Below are positions 39,507 through 49,472 of a stretch of 64,000 nucleotides of DNA, piece after piece; within the stretch, counting starts at the first letter, position 1, and each line of letters opens with the position of its first letter. The notes below the pieces were generated by a model. That model was not told where the DNA came from. It did not search any database and saw nothing but the letters and a program-made list of their open reading frames with translations. Source of the stretch: Sneathiella glossodoripedis JCM 23214 (lineage in GTDB: Bacteria; Pseudomonadota; Alphaproteobacteria; Sneathiellales; Sneathiellaceae); contig NZ_BAMS01000001.1 in NCBI RefSeq assembly GCF_000616095.1, forward strand, positions 1,178,001-1,242,000, written 5' to 3'. Position numbers and translations under genes: made by a program.

Positions 39507-40454
39507 TTAGTTTTCTAGGACGCGAGGGAGCTTGAACGTGACATGTTCTTCGCTGGTGACGACTTCCTCGACCGAAACAGTGTAATGCGCTGAAAAGGCA
39601 TCCACAACTTCTTCAACAAGAGTTTCCGGAGCAGAAGCGCCGGCTGTAATGCCGATGTTCTTACAGTTTTGCAACTTCTCCCAAGGTATGTCTGATGCGC
39701 GCTGAACAAGGCTTACATTTTGGCATCCACTCTTTTTCGCCACTTCAACCAAACGCATGGAGTTGGAAGAATTGGGGGCGCCTATAACAAGCATACCGTC
39801 ACAGTGGCTTGCAAGCTGTTTCACAGCAGCCTGCCGATTTGTCGTAGCGTAGCAGATATCTTCTTTTTTGGGGGAGGCAATATCAGGGAAACGGGATCGC
39901 AATGTTTCCACGATATCGCGCGTTTCATCGACGGATAAAGTTGTCTGCGTAAGGTAAGCGAGTTTGGCCGTGGGGTTTTGGGGCTGAAATTCTTTTGCGT
40001 CTTCCACCGTCTCGACCAAAGAAATCCGTCCATCTTCAAGCTGCCCCATTGTCCCAATGACTTCAGGATGCCCGCGGTGCCCAATCAAGACAATTTCCAT
40101 GCCATCCTTTTCATGCCTTTCGGCTTCGCGGTGGACCTTGCTGACAAGAGGGCAGGTTGCATCAATGTAAAACATATTCCGCCGTTCAGCTTCTTGCGGA
40201 ACGGCTTTTGCAACGCCGTGGGCAGAAAATATCACGGGGACGTCTTTGGGAACATCGGAGAGTTCGTCGACGAAAACGGCTCCCTTTTTCTCAAGATTTT
40301 CAACTACGTAGCGGTTATGAACGATTTCATGGCGCACATAGACAGGAGCACCATATTTTTCCAGCGTTCTTTCAACTATTTGAATCGCTCGGTCGACGCC
40401 GGCACAAAACCCGCGAGGGGCTGCCAGTAACAGTTTTAAGTCCGGTGCGCTCAT
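39507..40454 (-). CDS. ispH: 4-hydroxy-3-methylbut-2-enyl diphosphate reductase IspH
   Basis: Last enzyme of the MEP isoprenoid pathway, with a 4Fe-4S cluster. The 315-residue protein has the three cluster cysteines in [24 protein letters not shown] and the later [17 protein letters not shown] region, and the substrate motif [21 protein letters not shown] is also conserved. thrB follows on the same strand. Confidence 0.96.
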   Translation of the reverse strand: MSAPDLKLLLAAPRGFCAGVDRAIQIVERTLEKYGAPVYVRHEIVHNRYVVENLEKKGAVFVDELSDVPKDVPVIFSAHGVAKAVPQEAERRNMFYIDATCPLVSKVHREAERHEKDGMEIVLIGHRGHPEVIGTMGQLEDGRISLVETVEDAKEFQPQNPTAKLAYLTQTTLSVDETRDIVETLRSRFPDIASPKKEDICYATTNRQAAVKQLASHCDGMLVIGAPNSSNSMRLVEVAKKSGCQNVSLVQRASDIPWEKLQNCKNIGITAGASAPETLVEEVVDAFSAHYTVSVEEVVTSEEHVTFKLPRVLEN

Positions 40455-40647
40455 TACATGAAACCTATTTTCAATTTTGCCTAAATATCGCAGTTGCTTG
40501 CTAAATTTGTTAAAGCAAAAGCCTTGGGTTGCTAAAAAAAACTGGGCATCCTAAATTCGGCGGATTAGTACATCAAAATTCTACTGATTACCAGTGCAGA
40601 CGCAATAGATGCTTGGATCCTGCATTGAAAAGAAATGGAAAATCGTA

Positions 40648-41196
40648 ATGAAGTCGGTCTTAAAATTGATTGCTGCACTTTCGATACCGCTGCTTGCTGG
40701 CGCCTGCAGTACGGATTTTGGTACAGATATTTTCAGCATGGAAGAGCGGGTGCTGCCCTGTCCGACAGTTTCAATTTTACCTGGAGCCGAGACTATAACG
40801 GTTTTCAGGGAAGGGCCAGGCCGTGATCTTGTCGATGTGACCTTTGAAGGTTCAATTGAACCACTGAAAGGCGAATGCCTTTATGAAGATGATGATAGCC
40901 TGATTGTGGCTGAGCTATTTCTGCAGCTCAATGTGGTGAAAGGACCTGCGTCCAATTCCAACAGCGTAAAATTGCCCTTTTTTATTTCAATTGTTGATCG
41001 CGATAAGAAGATTCTTAGCAAGCGAGTCTTTGATAGTCCGATTGAAATTCCAGAAGGTAAACGTCGCGGTGCTGCACTTGAGGAAATGATTCATAGAATT
41101 CCTGTGTTAAGCGGACGTGACGGGCGTGACTATACGATTGTTCTGGGTTTCCAGCTAACTGCGGAGCAGCTTGAATATAATCGCCAGAACAACTAG
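40648..41196 (+). CDS. putative lipoprotein of unknown function
   Basis: A 182-residue exported protein I do not recognise by function. The N-terminus (MKSVLKLIAALSIPLLAGACST) is a lipoprotein-like signal peptide with Cys at residue 20; the -3 residue is Ala rather than Leu, a tolerated variant. The mature domain is beta-rich, with VDVTFEGSIEPLKGECLYEDD, and ends in a TIVLGFQLTAEQLEYNR block common in small alphaproteobacterial hypothetical proteins. I chose the ATG at 40648 because it opens the signal peptide; the frame extends upstream to 40609 without a signal. A hairpin terminator follows. Confidence 0.72.
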   Translation: MKSVLKLIAALSIPLLAGACSTDFGTDIFSMEERVLPCPTVSILPGAETITVFREGPGRDLVDVTFEGSIEPLKGECLYEDDDSLIVAELFLQLNVVKGPASNSNSVKLPFFISIVDRDKKILSKRVFDSPIEIPEGKRRGAALEEMIHRIPVLSGRDGRDYTIVLGFQLTAEQLEYNRQNN

Positions 41197-41197
41197 A

Positions 41198-41230
41198 GAA
41201 AGCCTGCTGTGAAGCGGGCTTTCTCCAATT
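41198..41230 (+). terminator. hairpin terminator after the lipoprotein gene
   Basis: GAAAGCCTGC and GCGGGCTTTC pair around a TGTGAA loop (41198-41223), with a T-rich segment after it. Located directly after the stop codon and between convergent genes. Confidence 0.65.
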
Positions 41231-41238
41231 AGAGACTT

Positions 41239-42651
41239 TTATACGACTTTTCTGACTTCCTCGAGGAAATGCCCAACATTGGTCTCCAGTGCGCTGGATT
41301 TTTCCTGAAGCTGGTTTGCCTGTTCAAGTAAGTCGTTGCTGGTTCCGGATGTACTGGCAGAAGTGGTTTCCACAGATGAGATATTTTCAGACACTGTCTG
41401 GGTGTTTTGCGACGCGCTTTGAACACTTTGTGAAATTTTATGCGTAGCTGAACCTTGTTCTTCGACAGCGCTTGCGATCATTGCAACGGCATTGCTGATG
41501 TCTTCGATAGAACTGTTAATAGTGTCCATTGAATTTACGGCATCACCGGTCGCCTGCTGAATATCGATAATCTGCTTGCTGATATCCTCTGTGGCTTTTG
41601 CTGTTTGGTTCGCCAGATTTTTAACTTCATTGGCAACAACTGCAAAACCTTTACCTGCATCACCAGCTCGTGCAGCCTCAATGGTCGCATTGAGCGCCAG
41701 AAGATTGGTCTGCCCTGCAATATCTTCGATCAGCTTTACGACTTCACCAATTGATTGTGCTGCTTCTGCCAAGCCTTTAATCCGTTCGTTTCCGCTATTG
41801 GCCGTTTCTTTAGCGGTAGCGGTATTGGAAAGAGAGCTTTTGATCTGGCGACTGATTTCCTGAATGGACACTGACATTTCTTCAGCAGCGCTAGCGACGG
41901 TTTGAACACTTTGTGATGCATTCTGCGCTGCGGTGCTGACGGTTTTTGCCTGGGTGGCAGTGCCAGCAGCGCTGGTAGATAATGTATTGGCTGAATTCTG
42001 CAGGCTTTGAGATGCGCTTGCAATGCCACTTGAGACGTCACCGATCTGTGCTTCGAACTCCTTAATGATGTCGCTGAACATTTGAGTTCGGGTTTCAAAA
42101 GCTTGGGTGCAGGCGTTTATTGACTGAGCCGTTTGCTGGAATGAACCTGACATATCCGTATCGATAATTCTGCGATGATATTTCTGGTCCGCGACATGTT
42201 GCATGGAAGCTGCGGCTTCGCGAAGGAACGCATCCACTCGATCAGCAAGCTCGTTTATAGATAACTGCAGTGGTGCGAGTGGGCTTGCATCATCAATGTG
42301 AAGCACACGTTTATCAAAATCCCCTTCAGAGAGTTTTTTGCATATAAATGCAGTTCCCTGAATTTCTTCCATGAGTTCAGAGGACAGGCTGCTTCCTTCA
42401 GCACCTGCGAATTCTGCAGCACGTGATTCCAGCATTAACCGAATATTGTCTCGCTCCTGACTGGCTTTTTTGCCTTTTGTGTAAAGGGCTACAACTAATA
42501 TTGCAGCAAACCCAATACCTGTCGCGAATAGCGCCAGAGAATACGTCAAGTCGTCATTGGTGTAACTGAAACCCATGTATATGGCTGCCGTTATCACAAC
42601 AGCGACAATAGTGGGAAGTAGGTTTTTAAAGAGAGAAAATCCAGCGCCCAT
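41239..42651 (-). CDS. methyl-accepting chemotaxis protein
   Basis: A 470-residue receptor. The N-terminus has two closely spaced transmembrane helices ([16 protein letters not shown] and [19 protein letters not shown]) with almost no periplasmic loop, then a HAMP-like helix, and a long cytoplasmic coiled coil with the signalling tip around [18 protein letters not shown] and [15 protein letters not shown]. Lack of a periplasmic domain means it senses from the cytoplasm or membrane. It overlaps the upstream PAS gene by 26 nt, so the PAS protein is probably its sensory partner, forming a two-chain Aer-like receptor (inference). Confidence 0.93.
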   Translation of the reverse strand: MGAGFSLFKNLLPTIVAVVITAAIYMGFSYTNDDLTYSLALFATGIGFAAILVVALYTKGKKASQERDNIRLMLESRAAEFAGAEGSSLSSELMEEIQGTAFICKKLSEGDFDKRVLHIDDASPLAPLQLSINELADRVDAFLREAAASMQHVADQKYHRRIIDTDMSGSFQQTAQSINACTQAFETRTQMFSDIIKEFEAQIGDVSSGIASASQSLQNSANTLSTSAAGTATQAKTVSTAAQNASQSVQTVASAAEEMSVSIQEISRQIKSSLSNTATAKETANSGNERIKGLAEAAQSIGEVVKLIEDIAGQTNLLALNATIEAARAGDAGKGFAVVANEVKNLANQTAKATEDISKQIIDIQQATGDAVNSMDTINSSIEDISNAVAMIASAVEEQGSATHKISQSVQSASQNTQTVSENISSVETTSASTSGTSNDLLEQANQLQEKSSALETNVGHFLEEVRKVV

Positions 42652-43150
42652 AGTCGCCTCCTTCGTCTGTTATGAATTTTGTAAGCATATCCATACTCGC
42701 GTTAAGTCCGTCTTTGGGCGAGCTGGCAGCTTTTTCCGCATTGCGGAGTTTTTGGTAAAGTGGGGTGATGACATCCTGAATGATTTGCTTGTTTGGAGCG
42801 CGGCGGTTGGAGTGATAGCCGCTTATGCTTCCAGTGCTGTCAAAGGATGGTGTCACATGGGCCAGTACCCAATAATGATCTCCGTTTTTACAGAAATTAA
42901 TAACATAAGCGAAAATTTCGTTCCCGGACCCGATCTGGTCCCACATGAATTGAAAAACAGCTCGTGGCATGTCGGGGTGACGAATCACGTTATGCTGTTT
43001 GCCTAAAACTTCTGCTTCTTCGTAATCAGATATATCAAGAAATTTTCTGTTCGTGTAAGTGAGCTTTCCGCTGAGGTCGGTTTTACTGACAATAATTTCT
43101 TTTTCATTGAGAAAGCGCTCAACGCCTGTTGGGGGGGATGCGTTTTTCAT
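42626..43150 (-). CDS. Aer-like PAS domain sensor protein
   Basis: A 174-residue soluble protein with one PAS domain. It has the Aer-type block [19 protein letters not shown], where the FAD-binding Asn/Arg/His/Trp residues of Aer lie, then [27 protein letters not shown]. In E. coli Aer this domain is fused to the HAMP and signalling domains; here the signalling part is the next gene. Redox or oxygen sensing is inferred. Start taken at ATG 43150 ([14 protein letters not shown]), which matches the family N-terminus; an ATG at 43189 is also open. Confidence 0.83.
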   Translation of the reverse strand: MKNASPPTGVERFLNEKEIIVSKTDLSGKLTYTNRKFLDISDYEEAEVLGKQHNVIRHPDMPRAVFQFMWDQIGSGNEIFAYVINFCKNGDHYWVLAHVTPSFDSTGSISGYHSNRRAPNKQIIQDVITPLYQKLRNAEKAASSPKDGLNASMDMLTKFITDEGGDYGRWIFSL

Positions 43151-43310
43151 TAACTTGTTACCATTATATGTGAAATGCGGAATGCGCATACGATGCTTCC
43201 ATTCATTTTGTTATGGCCCTGAATGGTTAACACAGGGTAACCAAATCCATTTTATTGATCGGAAATTCGTTAATTTCCCACCATAAACTTCAATTAGCGG
43301 GCCTTGGTGT

Positions 43311-43338
43311 TTGACAGAACAAAATGCTTGGCTATGAT
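43311..43338 (+). promoter_or_regulatory. sigma70-type promoter of the gcv operon
   Basis: TTGACA at 43311-43316 and TATGAT at 43333-43338 are separated by 16 bp, a near-consensus promoter. It ends about 20 bp before the start of the glycine riboswitch fold, which is exactly where the leader transcript should begin. Confidence 0.8.
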
Positions 43339-43357
43339 CGGCCCCTCATACAGAAGA

Positions 43358-43550
43358 TCCCTGCGGGAGAGTCAGTTCATTCTGACGCCGAAGGAGCAAC
43401 CACCCCGGAAACTCTCAGGCACCCGGACCGCAGGAGGATGAAGCTCTGGAAAGAAAATCGAGTAATCGATTTCACCGAAGGGGTAAGCAAAGACAGCTTA
43501 TATCTGTTTTTGTCAAATCTCTCAGGTCCATAAGACAGAGGGGGTGTCTC
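43358..43550 (+). ncRNA. tandem glycine riboswitch
   Basis: Two glycine aptamers in series lie in the leader of gcvT. The first (about 43361-43433) has GGGAGAG paired with ACTCTC, with GACGCCGAAGGAGCAA and CAGGCACC in its core. The second (about 43440-43541) has CTCTGGAAAG, CACCGAAGGGGTAAGCAA and AAATCTCTCAGGTC. These are the classic conserved segments of the family. Known members usually switch on glycine cleavage genes when glycine is high, by controlling termination or ribosome access. Here the distance from the second aptamer to the gcvT ATG is about 50 nt. Confidence 0.95.
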
Positions 43551-43596
43551 CTGAAACAGTTCGGGAGGCTGAACCGTATTGTGGATTGAGAGACAT

Positions 43597-44706
43597 ATGA
43601 ACGAATCCTCACAGACAAAGCGCACGGCGCTTTACGATTTGCATTTGGAATTGGGCGGGAAAATTGTGCCCTTTGCGGGCTATGATATGCCGGTTCAATA
43701 TCCGGACGGTATCATGAAAGAGCATTTACATACTCGCGAAAATGCGGGTTTGTTTGATGTATCCCACATGGGGCAGGTGGTTATTAGTGGCGCCAACCCA
43801 GCAACCTCTATCGAAAAGCTCGTTCCGGGTGACATTCAGTCCTTAAAAGCTGGCGAAATGCGCTACAGTTTCCTCACAAACGAAGCTGGCGGGATCCTTG
43901 ACGATTTAATTATCACGCAACGAGGCAATGATCTGTTTGTTGTGGTTAATGCAGGTTGTAAAGATCAGGATATTGCACTGTTTAAGGAAAAGCTGGCTGG
44001 AGAAGCGGAAGTCATCGTTCTCGATGACAGAGCGCTAGTGGCTATTCAAGGACCAAAGGCGGCGTCGGTTCTGGCAAGATATAATCCAGATGTGGCGACG
44101 ATGCCATTTATGACTTACAGAGAGCTGGAAATAGCAGGTGTGCCCTGCTTTGTAACACGTTCAGGCTATACTGGAGAGGATGGGTATGAAATATCGATCC
44201 CCAATGATCAGGCAGTGTCGCTGTGCAAGCAGTTGTTGGCTGGGAGTGAGGTTGCTCCGATTGGCCTGGGTGCGAGAGACTCTCTTCGCCTGGAGGCTGG
44301 CTTATGTTTGTACGGATATGACTTGAACGAGAACACAACTCCTGTATCCGCTGGCCTCCTGTGGGCAATTAGTAAGCGTCGCAGGGAGGAGGGGGGATTT
44401 CCGGGGGAGAAAGTCATTCTCGAGGAGATTGCCAACAAACCAAAAATGAAGCGCGTCGGTATTTTGCCCGAAGGGCGTGCGCCAGCTCGCGAACATACAG
44501 AAATTGCGGATATGGATGGTAATATTGTCGGTGAAGTGACCTCTGGTGGTTTCGCGCCAACATTGCAGGCCCCTGTCGCAATGGGTTATGTGCCGCTTGA
44601 GCTGTCAAAACCAGATACACCACTTCAGCTGATGGTTCGCGGAAAAGCGCGTGCCGCCAAAGTGGTGAAAATGCCATTTGTTGAACAACGCTATTACCGG
44701 GGCTGA
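43597..44706 (+). CDS. gcvT: aminomethyltransferase GcvT (glycine cleavage T protein)
   Basis: Transfers the methylene group of glycine from lipoyl-H protein to tetrahydrofolate. The 369-residue protein has [44 protein letters not shown]-like [27 protein letters not shown] and the C-terminal [18 protein letters not shown]. Start set at ATG 43597 ([12 protein letters not shown]) because the upstream in-frame start at 43579 is not conserved. First gene of the operon below the riboswitch. Confidence 0.96.
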   Translation: MNESSQTKRTALYDLHLELGGKIVPFAGYDMPVQYPDGIMKEHLHTRENAGLFDVSHMGQVVISGANPATSIEKLVPGDIQSLKAGEMRYSFLTNEAGGILDDLIITQRGNDLFVVVNAGCKDQDIALFKEKLAGEAEVIVLDDRALVAIQGPKAASVLARYNPDVATMPFMTYRELEIAGVPCFVTRSGYTGEDGYEISIPNDQAVSLCKQLLAGSEVAPIGLGARDSLRLEAGLCLYGYDLNENTTPVSAGLLWAISKRRREEGGFPGEKVILEEIANKPKMKRVGILPEGRAPAREHTEIADMDGNIVGEVTSGGFAPTLQAPVAMGYVPLELSKPDTPLQLMVRGKARAAKVVKMPFVEQRYYRG

Positions 44707-44735
44707 AAGCCCCTTTTATGATTGGGAAAATTGTT

Positions 44736-45110
44736 ATGAGCATCAAATATACGAAAGATCATGAATGGGTCACTGTTGAAGATGACATTGCGACTGTCGG
44801 CGTTAGCGTTTATGCGCAGGAGCAATTGGGAGATGTGGTTTTTGTCGAAGTTCCGGAAGTGGGCCGCACATTGGACAAAGGCGATGAGCTGGCTGTTGTC
44901 GAAAGTGTGAAAGCCGCTTCAGAAGTATATGCGCCGATTGGCGGCGAAGTGTTGGAAGTCAATAATGATCTGGAAGACAATCCATCACAGGTCAATGAAG
45001 ATGCACAAGGTTCTGGCTGGTTCGCAAAAGTTAAAATATCCGATGCGTCCGAACTTGACGATTTGATGGATGAAGCTGCTTATAAAGAATATACAGAAGG
45101 TCTTGCCTAA
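44736..45110 (+). CDS. gcvH: glycine cleavage system H protein GcvH
   Basis: Lipoyl carrier that shuttles the aminomethyl group between P and T proteins. The 124-residue protein has KYTKDHEWV at the start and the lipoylation lysine in [13 protein letters not shown], flanked by [12 protein letters not shown] and [11 protein letters not shown]. The ATG at 44736 ([11 protein letters not shown]) fits the family; 44718 is an alternative TTG/ATG upstream. It overlaps gcvPA by 1 nt. Confidence 0.97.
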   Translation: MSIKYTKDHEWVTVEDDIATVGVSVYAQEQLGDVVFVEVPEVGRTLDKGDELAVVESVKAASEVYAPIGGEVLEVNNDLEDNPSQVNEDAQGSGWFAKVKISDASELDDLMDEAAYKEYTEGLA

Positions 45111-46459
45111 TGAGATACATGCCGCATACCGCCGAAGAGCGTGCGGAAATGCTGAAAAAAATAGGGGTTTCTTCTGTAGACGAGCTGTTTGTTGACATCC
45201 CTGAAGAAGCCCGTCTGAACGACCTGTTGGATCTGCCGACACATGCGCCAGAAATGGTTGTTGAGAAAAAAATGCAGGCTTATGGGCTTAAGAACCTGTC
45301 GCCTGCCGAGGTTCCCTCATTCTTGGGAGCAGGGGCTTACCGTCACCATGTCCCAACAGTCGTGGATCATCTGGTTCAGCGTTCCGAATTTTTGACAGCT
45401 TATACACCCTATCAGCCTGAAATCAGTCAGGGAACCTTGCAGGCCCTGTTTGAATTCCAAACACAGGTTGCCATGATTACCGGGATGGATGTGGCAAATG
45501 CGTCCATGTATGACGGTGCAACAGCCTGCGCTGAAGCGGTATTGATGTCGTGCCGGGCTACCCGACGTAAAAAGGCCATTTTATCAGGAAACCTGCATCC
45601 GCATTACCGCGAAGTCACAGAAACGACTGTGCAGTACACCGAGTTCAAGGTGAACTCCAAGTCTCCTGTTGTTGAGGGTCCTGAAGATTTTAGTGAAGAG
45701 CTGGATCAGGAAATAGCCTGTGTCGTTGTCCAAAATCCAGACTTTTTTGGCCGATTGCAGGATCTGGCTGAGCTGGCAGAAAAATGCCATGAAGTAGGTG
45801 CATTGCTTGTCGTTGTCGTGACTGAAGTTGTCTCACTTGGGGCAATTAAATCACCTGGCGAAATGGGCGCCGATATCGTCGTCGGTGAGGGGCAATCAAT
45901 TGGTGTGCCTCTGTCATATGGCGGACCGTATGTTGGTCTGTTCGCGACAAAGCAGAAATATGTTCGGCAAATGCCCGGCCGGCTTTGCGGTGAAACAGTA
46001 GATCAGGAAGGCAAACGTGGGTATGTCCTCACCTTGTCAACTCGGGAACAGCATATTCGCCGGGAAAAAGCCACGAGCAACATCTGCACAAATGCCGGTT
46101 TATGTTCTCTTGCCTTTAGTATTCACATGAGCCTCTTGGGGGAGACCGGCTTTAAAAAGCTGGCCATGCTCAATCATGGGGAAGCTGTGGCGGCTTCTGA
46201 GAAAATTGACGCGATTGAAGGTGTTCGGGTTGTGAACGAGACCTTCTTCAATGAGTTCACCGTGGAGTTGCCGGTTAAGGCCGAACAGGCTGTTGAAAGA
46301 CTGGCGGAGCGGAATATTTTGGGCGGCATCCCGGTTTCAAGGTTGCTTCCTGAGCATGCAGAATTTGATAATTTACTTCTTGTGACCGTGACGGAAACAA
46401 ATACGGAAGAAGAAGTAGATCAGCTCGTTGACGCCTTAAAGGAGATTGCCAATGCTTAA
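45110..46459 (+). CDS. gcvPA: glycine dehydrogenase (decarboxylating) subunit 1
   Basis: N-terminal half of the two-chain P protein, 449 residues. Recognised by [51 protein letters not shown] and SLLGETGFKKLA near the C-terminus. It lacks the PLP lysine, which is in subunit 2, and together they form the decarboxylase. Coupled to gcvH by TAATG and to gcvPB by an 8-nt overlap. Confidence 0.96.
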   Translation: MRYMPHTAEERAEMLKKIGVSSVDELFVDIPEEARLNDLLDLPTHAPEMVVEKKMQAYGLKNLSPAEVPSFLGAGAYRHHVPTVVDHLVQRSEFLTAYTPYQPEISQGTLQALFEFQTQVAMITGMDVANASMYDGATACAEAVLMSCRATRRKKAILSGNLHPHYREVTETTVQYTEFKVNSKSPVVEGPEDFSEELDQEIACVVVQNPDFFGRLQDLAELAEKCHEVGALLVVVVTEVVSLGAIKSPGEMGADIVVGEGQSIGVPLSYGGPYVGLFATKQKYVRQMPGRLCGETVDQEGKRGYVLTLSTREQHIRREKATSNICTNAGLCSLAFSIHMSLLGETGFKKLAMLNHGEAVAASEKIDAIEGVRVVNETFFNEFTVELPVKAEQAVERLAERNILGGIPVSRLLPEHAEFDNLLLVTVTETNTEEEVDQLVDALKEIANA

Positions 46460-48008
46460 TAATGTTGGACGTCCTACCCGACCAGATGCGGCAAATCATG
46501 ATGACCTGTTGATGGAAGAAACATTTACGGGGAATAAGGCTCTCAATCTTGAAACACCGCTGATTTTTGAACAGGGTGTTAAAGGGCGAATTGGCGTTGA
46601 TATGGCTGAGCCGCGGGCAATTAAAAACCGCCTGGGTGGCTTGGAGAAAAGTGAAGATATAGGCTTGCCTGACTTATCCGAACCACAAGTGCTACGCCAC
46701 TATGTGCGTTTGAGCCGCCAGAATTACTCAATTGATGCAGGTTTTTATCCTCTTGGTTCCTGTACCATGAAGCACAATCCGCGCATTAATGAGAAATCGG
46801 CACGGATGAAAGGTCTTGGTGATATTCACCCTTTGCAACCCGTTAGTACGGTTCAGGGTGCGCTGGAACTTATTGATGATCTGGCCCATTGGCTAAAAAC
46901 CATAACCGGAATGCCCGCCGTGGCTATGTCACCGGCTGCAGGTGCGCATGGTGAGCTTTGCGGCGTAATGGCTATTAAAGCCGCTCATGATGCCAAGGGA
47001 GAGAATAGAAGCATTATTCTGGTGCCTGAATCAGCTCATGGTACCAACCCCGCCACTGCGGCTCTTTGTGGGTATAAGGTTCAATCCGTTCCTGCACGAA
47101 AAGATGGACGCATGGATATTGAGGCGTTTGAAGCTGCACTAAGCCCTGAAGTGGCTGGCGTTATGCTGACAAATCCGAATACCTGCGGTCTTTTTGAAAA
47201 TGAAATTAAAAAAATCGCAGAGCTCATTCATAGGGTTGGTGGATACTTCTATTGTGATGGTGCAAATCTGAACGCAATTCTGGGTCGTACCCGTCCGGGT
47301 GATCTGGGTGTGGATGCGATGCATATCAATCTGCACAAGACATTTTCCACGCCGCATGGGGGAGGTGGCCCCGGATCAGGGCCGGTCGTGCTCTCCGAAG
47401 CTTTAGCGCCATTTGCGCCTGTTCCATACGTTGTGAAAAGCGATGAGGGATATAGCTTGCAGGAAAATGTTACCGGATCTGCAGGCAAAAGCTTTGGCCG
47501 TATGAAAACCTTCCATGGTCAGATGGGAATGTTCATCCGGGCAATGGCTTACATGTTAAGCCACGGCTCTGACGGGCTTCGCCAAATTGCCGAAGATGCG
47601 GTCCTTAATGCAAATTATGTAAGGGTCGGGTTGAACGATTTGCTTCACTCTCCATTTGATGGAATTTGTATGCATGAAGCTCTGTTTGACGATAGCACAT
47701 TGAAGAATACCGGTGTGACCACGCTGGATATTGCTAAAGCAATGATCGACGAGGGTTATCATCCAATGACCATGTATTTCCCGCTCGTGGTTCACGGAGC
47801 CATGTTGATTGAGCCGACAGAGAGTGAGACAAAGGAAACACTGGATCTGTTTATTGGCAGTATGCGTCACCTGATTGAGAAGGCGCAAAAAGGTAATGAT
47901 CCAGACTTCTTCACTCAGGCTCCTAAATATTCCCCTAGACGTCGTCTGGATGAAACTGCAGCGGCACGCAAGCCGGTGCTGCGTTGGAGTAAAGAAAATG
48001 CGGCCTGA
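46452..48008 (+). CDS. gcvPB: glycine dehydrogenase (decarboxylating) subunit 2
   Basis: PLP-bearing half of the P protein, 518 residues. The PLP lysine lies in NLHKTFSTPHGGGGPGSGP, and FYPLGSCTMKHNPRINE and SAHGTNPATAALCGYKV are typical. The ATG at 46452 overlaps the gcvPA stop; a TTG at 46446 is also open. A terminator follows about 30 bp after the stop. Confidence 0.97.
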   Translation: MLNNVGRPTRPDAANHDDLLMEETFTGNKALNLETPLIFEQGVKGRIGVDMAEPRAIKNRLGGLEKSEDIGLPDLSEPQVLRHYVRLSRQNYSIDAGFYPLGSCTMKHNPRINEKSARMKGLGDIHPLQPVSTVQGALELIDDLAHWLKTITGMPAVAMSPAAGAHGELCGVMAIKAAHDAKGENRSIILVPESAHGTNPATAALCGYKVQSVPARKDGRMDIEAFEAALSPEVAGVMLTNPNTCGLFENEIKKIAELIHRVGGYFYCDGANLNAILGRTRPGDLGVDAMHINLHKTFSTPHGGGGPGSGPVVLSEALAPFAPVPYVVKSDEGYSLQENVTGSAGKSFGRMKTFHGQMGMFIRAMAYMLSHGSDGLRQIAEDAVLNANYVRVGLNDLLHSPFDGICMHEALFDDSTLKNTGVTTLDIAKAMIDEGYHPMTMYFPLVVHGAMLIEPTESETKETLDLFIGSMRHLIEKAQKGNDPDFFTQAPKYSPRRRLDETAAARKPVLRWSKENAA

Positions 48009-48038
48009 TTAACTCACCGCCTGAAAACACCTGAAATG

Positions 48039-48068
48039 AGCCCCGCATATGTGCGGGGCTTTTTTTAT
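48039..48068 (+). terminator. rho-independent terminator of the gcv operon
   Basis: AGCCCCGCA and TGCGGGGCT form a strong stem with a tiny loop, followed by seven T residues. Confidence 0.95.
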
Positions 48069-48106
48069 GAGGAGCGGAATAGTTTTCACGAGTGACATGA
48101 CAAGGC

Positions 48107-48145
48107 ATAAAAAAACCCCGCTAGGTTTCATACCTCAGCGGGGTT
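48107..48145 (-). terminator. rho-independent terminator of the ATP synthase F0 operon
   Basis: On the minus strand, AACCCCGCT (48145-48137) and AGCGGGGTT (48122-48114) form a 9-bp stem around a 14-nt loop, followed by a T run. It lies just after the atpF stop at 48170. Confidence 0.92.
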
Positions 48146-48169
48146 GATTTTTTGACGGGAACACCGAAT

Positions 48170-48655
48170 TTAGTTCAATTGGGAACCCAGATCCTTGATA
48201 GATTGGTCAATGAGCGCACCAGCTTCTTTTGCCTTGAGGTTATCTTTCATCAGCTTTTCAGCAGCTGCGATTGAAACCTCTACGGCGATGCTCTGAACTT
48301 CTGCCAGAGCTTTCTCTTCAGCTTGGCGGATTTTAGCTTCGGCCAGTTCCTGACGGCGTTTCAGGGTAGCCTGAAGCTCCGCTTCACTTTCCTTGCGGAT
48401 GATCTCAGCATCTTCCTTTGCCTTGGCGACGATTTCTTCGGCGGTTGCCAAAGCATCTCGTTGACGGCGCTGGTAATCAGCAAACATAGCCTGCGCATCT
48501 TCGCGCAGTTTTTGTGCTTCATCCAGTTCGCTCTTGATGCGATCTGCCCGTTCATCCAGCATTTTCGCCAGCATGGCCGGTACTTTGAAGTAAAGGACAA
48601 CAGCGATGAAAGCGATGAATGCGACTGCTACCCAAAATGTTGCGTCAAATTGCAT
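48170..48655 (-). CDS. atpF: ATP synthase F0 subunit b
   Basis: Peripheral-stalk subunit of the F-type ATP synthase. The 161-residue protein has one N-terminal transmembrane helix (FWVAVAFIAFIAVVLYFKVP) followed by a long charged alpha-helix that pairs with b'. The start used is the ATG at 48655; a GTG directly upstream is also in frame. The stop of the b' frame (restored) overlaps this ATG (TGATG), showing translational coupling. Confidence 0.95.
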   Translation of the reverse strand: MQFDATFWVAVAFIAFIAVVLYFKVPAMLAKMLDERADRIKSELDEAQKLREDAQAMFADYQRRQRDALATAEEIVAKAKEDAEIIRKESEAELQATLKRRQELAEAKIRQAEEKALAEVQSIAVEVSIAAAEKLMKDNLKAKEAGALIDQSIKDLGSQLN

Positions 48656-49145
48656 CACGCCCGTCCTTTCGCTGCGGCTTCAACAGCGGCTTCAACCTCT
48701 TTATCCGCCACATCGGCAGAAATCAGTTTGGCTACTGTTGCTTGGCAGCATCGCCAGCAATAGAGCGTACATTTGCCAGTGCTGCTTCTTTAGCTGAGGC
48801 AATACTGGCTTCTGCTGCTTTTGCTTTTTCGGCAAGTTTGGCTTCAAGATCGGCCTGGCTGGCAGCCTGCTCTTTGGCGAGTTCTGATTTAAGTTCAGTC
48901 ACCATACCATGAGCTTTTGAGCGAGCTTCTTCCAGTGCAGCTTCATATTCCGCTTTTGCCTTGTCGGATTCTTCACTCAAGCGTTTGGCTTCATCCAAAT
49001 CCCGGGCAATTCGGTCTTGTCGGCTTTCCAGAACCTCAGAGATGCGTGGCACAGCAACCTTAGCCATCATGATATAAAGTATCACGAAGCTGATCGCGAG
49101 CCACACAAGCTGTGGCGGAAAGTCTGCAATATTTAATTGCGGCAT
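48655..49145 (-). pseudogene. atpF': ATP synthase F0 subunit b', frameshifted near its C-terminus in this sequence
   Basis: Second stalk subunit, found in photosynthetic bacteria and alphaproteobacteria. It has an N-terminal MPQLNIADFPPQLVWLAISF helix and a long Glu/Lys/Ala-rich helix. The open frame ends early after NVRSIAGDAAKQQ at 48732. In the +1 frame it continues TVAKLISADVADKEVEAAVE and ends KGRA, with the stop overlapping the atpF ATG. Restoring one G in AAG(G)CAACAG near 48741 gives a normal protein of about 163 residues. An essential gene is unlikely to be truly broken, so sequencing error is probable. Confidence 0.92.
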
Positions 49146-49201
49146 AACCGTTCCTAAATCCTAGTGTTCAAGTCGTCTTTAACTTTAAGGAGTTAAAGAG
49201 A

Positions 49202-49426
49202 TTAAACGAAGAGGATGATCAGAGCGATAACCAGTGCGAACAGAGCCACAGCTTCAGTCAGAGCAAAGCCAAGCAGAACGTTACCAAATACTTTTGGTGC
49301 TGCAGCTGGATTGCGAAGTGAGCCTGAGATGTAAGAACCGAAAATGTTACCAAGACCAAGGCCAACACCAGCAAGGGCGATAGTTGCAAGGCCGGCACCA
49401 ATCATTCTAGCGGCTTCTAATTCCAT
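49202..49426 (-). CDS. atpE: ATP synthase F0 subunit c
   Basis: Proton-carrying ring subunit, 74 residues forming two transmembrane helices joined by a polar loop ([15 protein letters not shown]). The ion-binding Glu is in [11 protein letters not shown] of the second helix. The first helix has the glycine-rich [18 protein letters not shown] pattern needed for ring packing. Confidence 0.97.
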   Translation of the reverse strand: MELEAARMIGAGLATIALAGVGLGLGNIFGSYISGSLRNPAAAPKVFGNVLLGFALTEAVALFALVIALIILFV

Positions 49427-49472
49427 GATATTCTTCCTTCTTTAAACAAGAACAACGTAATCGTTTGAAAAA

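Noticed and set aside
42626-42651. Frameshift joining the PAS gene and MCP into one Aer
   Set aside because: The overlap has a good ATG for the MCP, and both products have natural ends, so I left them as two genes, while noting the alternative.
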